Of a stretch of 64,000 nucleotides of DNA, positions 59,438-64,000 are shown one piece after another. The stretch is taken from contig NZ_CP032382.1 of the NCBI RefSeq assembly GCF_003589925.1, positions 1,054,001-1,118,000 of the forward strand. The letters are read 5' to 3'. Source of the stretch: Chryseolinea soli (GTDB lineage Bacteria > Bacteroidota > Bacteroidia > Cytophagales > Cyclobacteriaceae). Under the pieces are notes generated by a model. It was not told the origin of the DNA. It saw only the letters and a list, made by a program, of their open reading frames with translations, and made no database searches. The first letter of the stretch is position 1. Each line of letters starts with the position of its first letter. The position numbers and the translations under genes were made by a program.

Positions 59438-59941
59438 CTACTTCATCATTTTCAACACCGTATTCCAGAACCAGCTTTCTTCCGACCGGATAAACGTCTC
59501 CAAGAGGCCATCGGATTTTTCGGCGAAGTTCTTCAGCTCTTTCACTACTTTTTTGAATTCCTTTGATTCCTCCGAGCCGTCGGTCTGAACATCGTTCACT
59601 TCTTTGAGCACTTTCAGAATGGGCTCGAGTTCACGTTTCCTTCTTTCCTTGGCCACCTGCCGTGCCAGCGCCCAGACATTTTTTTCCGACTTGAAAAACT
59701 CTTTGCGCTCGCCCGCCACTGATATTCTGGCGATGATACCCCAATCCAGCAACGCGCGGATGTTCATGTTGGCGTTTCCCCGGGAGATCGAGAGGTCTTG
59801 CATGATCTCTTCGGTTGAAAGGGCTTTGGGTGATACCATCAGCAAGGCGTGGATCTGGGCCATGGTTTTGTTGAGTCCCCAGCTATACCCGAGATTTCCC
59901 CAGGCCTGGATGAGTTCCTCTTTGGCTTCTGTGTATTTCAT
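59438..59941 (-). CDS. GbsR/MarR family transcriptional regulator
   Basis: The 167-residue protein shows the GbsR type of winged helix: WGNLGYSWGLNKTMAQIHALLMVSPKALSTEEIMQDLSISRGNANMNIRAL (about 14-63), followed by a wing (VAGERKEFF) and a charged helical tail (about 85-160). GbsR proteins repress osmoprotectant or membrane-related genes. A perfect 24-bp palindrome is 27 bases upstream of its start codon, so it probably represses its own operon, which includes a ferritin-like protein, two small membrane proteins and an SDR enzyme. The signal is unknown. Confidence 0.88.
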   Translation of the reverse strand: MKYTEAKEELIQAWGNLGYSWGLNKTMAQIHALLMVSPKALSTEEIMQDLSISRGNANMNIRALLDWGIIARISVAGERKEFFKSEKNVWALARQVAKERRKRELEPILKVLKEVNDVQTDGSEESKEFKKVVKELKNFAEKSDGLLETFIRSEESWFWNTVLKMMK

Positions 59942-59967
59942 ACGGATAAAGGTATTAAAAGTTTTGG

Positions 59968-59991
59968 AACTTTCAATAGTTATTGAAAGTT
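59968..59991 (-). promoter_or_regulatory. Operator candidate of the GbsR-type operon
   Basis: AACTTTCAATA-GT-TATTGAAAGTT is a perfect 24-bp palindrome (11-bp arms, 2-base spacer). On the minus strand TACCTTTA, a near TAnnTTTG box, lies just downstream, so a dimer bound here would overlap the promoter. Confidence 0.75.
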
Positions 59992-60040
59992 TGGCTTTTT
60001 AAGGGTTGTTTGGGTTCTTTTTGTTCTGCCGTTGTGGGCT

Positions 60041-60187
60041 GAGCGTTTTGTGGGATAGTCGTTTTTTGTGCGTCAATTTTTTGGCACATTTCATAGCCCC
60101 GCTCCCGGGCCGCGGGGGCCCCAGAGCGGAGCTATGAAATGCACGAAGAAATCTGCGCTCCAGAACGTACTATCCCACAGAACGTTC
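60041..60187. repeat. 147-bp nearly palindromic element
   Basis: Two 64-base arms, 60041-60104 and 60124-60187, are inverted copies of each other, matching at about three quarters of positions without gaps; the inner 18 bases (CATTTCATAGC..CCGCTC) differ at one site and an outer GTGGGATAGT block is identical. A 19-base GC-rich centre (60105-60123) separates them. No reading frame fits. It could be a small mobile (MITE- or REP-like) element or the source of a long hairpin RNA, and it may also terminate oxyR transcripts coming from the right. Confidence 0.8.
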
Positions 60188-60214
60188 AGACCATTCATCT
60201 CGAAGTGGAGAAAA

Positions 60215-61135
60215 TCAATTCCAACGAACGCGGATATACTTTTCGTTTTTCTTGAAGTGGGCGGGGATGGATTTTAGGATGGCGTCGCGGAGTTTGGAGA
60301 GGAGCATTTCTTTGACGAAGCCCTGGTGTACGGCGAGGCTCACTTCGCGGACGGGTTCGGGGGAGGTGAAGTGTTTGACGTGTTTGCTTTTTACGTTTAC
60401 GGAGAGCTCGGGGATGAGCGTGTAGCCGTAGTTGTTGTCGACCATCGCTTTGAGGGTTTCGAAGGAACCGCTTTGGTAGTTGAGTTGGTGGTGCACCTTT
60501 TTGCCTTTGGCGGAGCACAGATTTTCTACCTGGCCGCGGAAGCAGTGGCCCTCTTCCAGCATCAGCAGGTTGTCGTAGGTGAGCGACTTGAGGTTCACTT
60601 TGTCTTGCTGGTAATATTTGAGGCCTTCGGAGGTGTAAAGCAAAATGGGTTCGTAGAAGACGGGGAGTTCGCGGATCTCTTTGTCGTCGAGGGGGGTGAC
60701 GAGGATGGCGATGTCGAGGCGGTTGGTTTTCAGGAGACGGATGATCTCCTGGGTTTGCAACTCCATGACGGTGAATGACGTGCCGGGATTTTTTTCCAGG
60801 AACTCGTTCAGGAAGCGGGGCAACAGGTAGGGGGCCAGCGTGGGGATCACGCCCAACCTGAACTCGCCTTCGATCGAGTCTTTTTCGTTGCGGATAAATT
60901 CTTTCAGGTTCTTGATGTCTTGCAGGATCTGGCGCGCGCGCGAAACGATCATCTCGCCGGCGGGCGTCGGCTTCAGGGGCTGGCTCTTGTCGAAGATCTT
61001 GACGTCGAGTTCGTCTTCGAGTTTTTTCACCATCATGCTCAGCGTGGGTTGGGTCACGTGGCAGTGTTCGGCAGCCTTCACATGGTTGCGATGGATGTCG
61101 AGAGCGATGATGTATTCGAGTTGCTGGAGGTTCAT
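60215..61135 (-). CDS. oxyR: Hydrogen peroxide-sensing LysR regulator OxyR
   Basis: The 306-residue LysR protein has an N-terminal HTH (about 1-60; MNLQQLEYIIALDIHRNHVKAAEHCHVTQPTLSMMVKKLE) and a substrate-binding domain with the OxyR redox pair: Cys in GHCFRG (about 197) and Cys nine residues on (VENLC), the C-x8-C spacing of peroxide-sensing OxyR. On oxidation a disulfide forms and the protein activates peroxide defence genes. It is divergently transcribed from a peroxiredoxin gene, the standard arrangement. Confidence 0.93.
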   Translation of the reverse strand: MNLQQLEYIIALDIHRNHVKAAEHCHVTQPTLSMMVKKLEDELDVKIFDKSQPLKPTPAGEMIVSRARQILQDIKNLKEFIRNEKDSIEGEFRLGVIPTLAPYLLPRFLNEFLEKNPGTSFTVMELQTQEIIRLLKTNRLDIAILVTPLDDKEIRELPVFYEPILLYTSEGLKYYQQDKVNLKSLTYDNLLMLEEGHCFRGQVENLCSAKGKKVHHQLNYQSGSFETLKAMVDNNYGYTLIPELSVNVKSKHVKHFTSPEPVREVSLAVHQGFVKEMLLSKLRDAILKSIPAHFKKNEKYIRVRWN

Positions 61136-61197
61136 ACGATTGCGGCGTATATCGAAAACGTTGTCATAGATAAAATTAATACTACAATAACAAATAT

Positions 61198-61224
61198 CGA
61201 TATAATTTATAACTCATCCTATCG
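61198..61224. promoter_or_regulatory. OxyR site candidate in the divergent promoter region
   Basis: CGATA (61198-61202) and TATCG (61220-61224) with an AT-rich 17-base spacer fit an extended dyad; ATAG/CTAT-type quarter sites surround it. The 140-base intergenic region between oxyR and the peroxiredoxin gene is AT-rich and must hold both promoters. Confidence 0.35.
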
Positions 61225-61275
61225 TATCATTGCGGAAAATTCAATCACTAACAACGTTTAACTCTAGACAAACTT

Positions 61276-61833
61276 ATGACAAAAGGCATTTTATCCATTG
61301 GACAACCCTTTCCCGCATTCAAGAAATCCGCTGTAGTTTCCCTCGAAAAGGGAAAAGAATTTTTCGATATCTCCTCCGAAGACCTGTTGAATGAAGAAGG
61401 TCGCTGGACGGTGCTTTTCTGGTGGCCCAAGGATTTTACCTTCGTATGTCCTACCGAGATCGCCGAGTTCAACAAAAATTTTGGCGAGTTCCGCGATCGT
61501 AACGCCAGCCTCATCGGCGCCTCCACCGATTCTGAATTCGTTCACCTGGCCTGGAGAAAAAATCACGACGATCTCCGCGACCTGAAATTCCCCATGTTGG
61601 CCGACACGTCCAAATCATTGGCGGAAGACCTTGGCATCCTGGAACCGAACGAAAAGATCGCCTACCGCGCCACGTTCATCATCGACCCGCAGGGCATCGT
61701 GCGTTGGGTAAGCGTTTACGACCTCAACGTAGGCCGCAACGTGAAAGAAGTGATCCGCGTGCTGGACGCGCTCCAAACCGACGAGCTCTGCCCTTGCAAC
61801 TGGGAAAAAGGAAAAGAAACGTTGAAGGTGTAG
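61276..61833 (+). CDS. AhpC/TSA-type peroxiredoxin
   Basis: The 185-residue product is a typical 2-Cys peroxiredoxin of the AhpC type: peroxidatic Cys in DFTFVCPTEI (about residue 58) with the conserved Pro-x3-Thr-x2-Cys geometry, catalytic Arg in the YRATFIIDPQG region, and a resolving Cys in ELCPCNW (about 171-173) near the C-terminus. It reduces H2O2 and organic peroxides. No AhpF is adjacent; the AhpD-like protein encoded 53 bases downstream is the likely reductant, and OxyR upstream the regulator. Confidence 0.93.
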   Translation: MTKGILSIGQPFPAFKKSAVVSLEKGKEFFDISSEDLLNEEGRWTVLFWWPKDFTFVCPTEIAEFNKNFGEFRDRNASLIGASTDSEFVHLAWRKNHDDLRDLKFPMLADTSKSLAEDLGILEPNEKIAYRATFIIDPQGIVRWVSVYDLNVGRNVKEVIRVLDALQTDELCPCNWEKGKETLKV

Positions 61834-61886
61834 TCTCCGTTTAGAGTTTCTTTCTCATTCATTTTCACAGTTATAACGACATCATC

Positions 61887-62483
61887 ATGGAATCAACCGC
61901 AACAACGTATTCCGAAAGCACACAGGAGTTCCTGGAATTTCTGAAGCTGGGCAAGGACTACGAAACCCAGGCCCTCGACCTGCTGGAAAATGGCAAGTCG
62001 CGCTACCTGGCCGATCTGAAGATCAATTTTAAAAACTCGTTCGAAAGCGAGGTCCTCACGAAGAAGGAGATCGCCGTGTTAGGGGTTGCGCTGTCAGTGA
62101 ATGCAGGGAATGCTATCCTGCGCACGTTCTTCGCCGTCAACGCCCAGCAAGAGGGCGCTTCGGCCGAAGAGATTGCAGAAGCCGTGGGTTGTGCTTCCTT
62201 GTTGAGTGCCAACAACGTGTTTTACCGGTTCCGTCATTTCGTGAACAAGGAAAAATACAACGAGATCCCTGCACGCATCAAGATGAACATCATGGGACGG
62301 CCCGTGGGCGGCAAGGAATTTTTCGAGCTGATGAGCCTGGCCGTTAGCGCGGTGAACGGATGCGAAATGTGTGTGAAAGCGCACGAAGCATCGCTCATCG
62401 AACTGGGCGCCAAGGAAGAACGGATCTTCGAGGCCGTGCGCCTCGCCTCCGTGATCACCAGCGTGAGCAAAATAGTGTACTGA
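61887..62483 (+). CDS. Alkylhydroperoxidase AhpD-like carboxymuconolactone decarboxylase family protein
   Basis: The 198-residue helical protein carries the AhpD core with the redox-active C-x2-C motif in NGCEMCVKAHEASL (about 149-162) and the proton-relay Glu/His residues of the family. AhpD recycles oxidised AhpC. Position right after the peroxiredoxin gene under OxyR control fits that role. It is longer than many single-domain family members, with a helical N-terminal half similar to AhpD of mycobacteria. A terminator follows. Confidence 0.9.
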   Translation: MESTATTYSESTQEFLEFLKLGKDYETQALDLLENGKSRYLADLKINFKNSFESEVLTKKEIAVLGVALSVNAGNAILRTFFAVNAQQEGASAEEIAEAVGCASLLSANNVFYRFRHFVNKEKYNEIPARIKMNIMGRPVGGKEFFELMSLAVSAVNGCEMCVKAHEASLIELGAKEERIFEAVRLASVITSVSKIVY

Positions 62484-62506
62484 AGGTTTAGTGATCAGTA
62501 AAAAAG

Positions 62507-62540
62507 GCTGGTGTCTTCCCGACATCAGCTTTTCTTTTTT
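62507..62540 (+). terminator. Rho-independent terminator after the AhpD-like gene
   Basis: GCTG-g-TGTC (62507-62515) pairs with GACA-t-CAGC (62521-62529), followed by TTTTCTTTTTTTT. Confidence 0.88.
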
Positions 62541-62590
62541 TTAACCCTCTTAAAAGAGATACTTCCCTCCGATCGGAAATAATCACAAGT

Positions 62591-64000
62591 CTATTTTGAA
62601 GACATCGCCGTCACGGCCGCCAGGAACCAGCCGGAGTGCGGGATCCATTGTTCACTCCACCGCCATTCGTTGCCGTTGTCTTCCATTTTAAAATCGATGC
62701 CCGAGCCATCGCCTTTTCCATCCTTTCCGGAGATGCCGTTTGAAATACCTCCGCGCCCGGAACCATGGCCATACATGGCCGCCATGTAGGGGACATTATT
62801 TTTGCCATAGCCGTACATCATGCAGATGTTATACGGATTGCTTCCCAACACCCATGATACGAGGTTGGAGGCATACGTGGCAAGTTCGGGCTTCACGCCG
62901 AGTGGTCCTTTATCGGGATAGACCAGTCGTCCACCCACCAGCATCGCGGCAGCGAGCGAGCCCAGTCGCGCATCCTCGCCTTGCCACCACCAGCCACTTT
63001 CGTTTTCGTGGGGGATGAAGAAGCCGTTCTGCACTTTGCCTTTATACAAGAAACTTTGGCGTGGATATCCGAAGGGATTCGTTACCTCGTGCGTGACCGA
63101 CAAATTGTAGTCCAACGCTTTCTTTATCGTCGCCAATGCTTTGTTCCGGTCGGCAGCATTGGTCTCTACATCCAGGTAGCGGGCCAATGCGATCACGGGC
63201 AGTCCGGCATCGGCGGCGTGCCAGAAGGGACGGTTCGTATCGTTTGCAATGAAGTAGCCTTTCGGGGAAAGGCGTTTGCTCAGGTTGCCGGCGCGCTTGC
63301 GGGCTTCCGTTTGATATGCGGTTTTGCCCGTAGCGATCCAGAGTTCCGTGGCGGCCATCAGGGCGCAGTAGTCGTCGATGACATTGTCCTTGCCGTCGTC
63401 GGCATAGCGGGTGCTGAACTTTTGAAGGTGAGCAAAGGCACGCTCGGCAGCATCCAGGTATTGTTGTGAGGTGAAGGCGCCGTCGCGATGCCAGCGCGAG
63501 ATGCGGGCCAATGCAGCTACGGCCATGCCACCACCCTCGCGGTATGCGCACTGATAGTCAGCGGTGGTTTTGCTGTCGGCCAGCAGCCCCACTACCCGGC
63601 GCGCATTGGGATCTTTGTCGAAATACGTGAACACCGTCATATAAAAATATCCTTCCGGCGACAGGGACCTCATAATGTAGTCGGCGCCATATAGCGCTTC
63701 CGTTGTCAGTGCTTCTTTGGAACCGGTCTGGTCCAGCAGCTCGGGGATCCGGTCCACGGTGTTGATCATCGACCAGTCTACCATTGGTATTTGTTGGGGT
63801 GACATAAAATTCGTGTAGGCCAGGTGCGAGAAATATTTGCTCACATCGCCGGACGCATCGGCCCATCCCCCGGAAAGGTCGACGGTCTTGGTGCTGCCAT
63901 AGAGCACGATGTGTTTGTCTGCCCCGGCTTCCTCGGGAGAGCTCGCGCGTTGATGATAAAAGAAATTGGCGATGGCGGGTAAAGCAATTTTACTCAGTGC
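62591..64000 (-). CDS. Glycoside hydrolase family 9 protein (5' partial)
   Basis: The frame is open across the right window edge, so the N-terminus lies outside; about 469 residues are visible. Near the start of the visible part FFYHQRAS is the normal entry into the GH9 catalytic domain, followed by GGWADASGDVSKYF, which holds the catalytic base Asp pair. Later come the alpha/alpha-barrel helices, GSNPYNICMMYGYG (normally LGxNP.. with YVTGFG-like), and NESGWWWQGEDARLGS. GH9 enzymes are endoglucanases or exo-acting on beta-glucans and related glycans. The typical acid Glu region is modified here, so an exo- or non-cellulose activity is possible. A start codon proposed within the frame (GTG 63907) is internal and not the true start. 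Confidence 0.85.
   Translation of the reverse strand, partial: ALSKIALPAIANFFYHQRASSPEEAGADKHIVLYGSTKTVDLSGGWADASGDVSKYFSHLAYTNFMSPQQIPMVDWSMINTVDRIPELLDQTGSKEALTTEALYGADYIMRSLSPEGYFYMTVFTYFDKDPNARRVVGLLADSKTTADYQCAYREGGGMAVAALARISRWHRDGAFTSQQYLDAAERAFAHLQKFSTRYADDGKDNVIDDYCALMAATELWIATGKTAYQTEARKRAGNLSKRLSPKGYFIANDTNRPFWHAADAGLPVIALARYLDVETNAADRNKALATIKKALDYNLSVTHEVTNPFGYPRQSFLYKGKVQNGFFIPHENESGWWWQGEDARLGSLAAAMLVGGRLVYPDKGPLGVKPELATYASNLVSWVLGSNPYNICMMYGYGKNNVPYMAAMYGHGSGRGGISNGISGKDGKGDGSGIDFKMEDNGNEWRWSEQWIPHSGWFLAAVTAMSSK

Overview
The window looks like a chromosomal piece of a free-living Bacteroidota bacterium, most likely of the order Cytophagales. The evidence is promoters of the TAnnTTTG type, weak or absent Shine-Dalgarno sequences, a CzcA-TolC type fusion, a TonB-dependent receptor with a carboxypeptidase-like N-terminal domain, FtsX-like permeases of the long Bacteroidota type, and an ECF sigma/anti-sigma/DUF4097 operon. 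I saw no rRNA, tRNA, prophage, insertion sequence or CRISPR array.

Layout. 1-2649: end of a heavy-metal RND efflux system (pump/TolC fusion and lipoprotein adaptor). 2731-8418: a carbohydrate-oxidation run (mannonate dehydratase, GMC flavoprotein with a Tat-type lipoprotein partner, Gfo/Idh/MocA oxidoreductase, YdjC-like deacetylase). 8475-20452: rsgA, an FtsX-like permease, a MarR regulator next to a ferredoxin reductase/ferredoxin pair, a GAF/Cache sensor without an output domain, and assorted membrane and surface proteins. 20483-31753: minus-strand genes including a frameshifted AraC regulator, aldo/keto reductase, lysoplasmalogenase, MFS transporter, prfB with its programmed frameshift, ilvE, a cobalamin adenosyltransferase, a LolD-like ATPase and rnhB. 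31837-40004: plus-strand Nudix, MATE, thioesterase, aminopeptidase, PlsC, GatC and a large membrane-TPR protein, meeting a SET-domain gene head-on.

40845-53484 is the most unusual part. Minus-strand genes for a TauE/SafE exporter, a TonB-dependent receptor, a RimK-like ATP-grasp enzyme, a phytanoyl-CoA-type dioxygenase, a fatty-acid-hydroxylase-like membrane protein, an alpha/beta hydrolase, a small secreted protein and a YeiH-type putative sulfate exporter are interspersed with three short upstream reading frames. Two of these frames end in three or four consecutive cysteine codons and the third carries three near its end. One of the three is followed by a classic terminator hairpin (attenuator layout). 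A shared near-palindromic box, GTCTAT-N8-TAG(A/T), lies at four upstream regions. I infer a sulfur/cysteine-responsive regulon that uses polycysteine leader peptides for attenuation.

53699-62483 is devoted to stress and envelope sensing: an ECF sigma factor, its HEAT-repeat anti-sigma factor and two DUF4097-like surface proteins; a GbsR-type regulator with a perfect 24-bp operator candidate heading an operon; and OxyR divergent from a peroxiredoxin and an AhpD-like protein. A large, nearly palindromic 147-bp element sits between the last two groups. The window ends inside a GH9 glycoside hydrolase.
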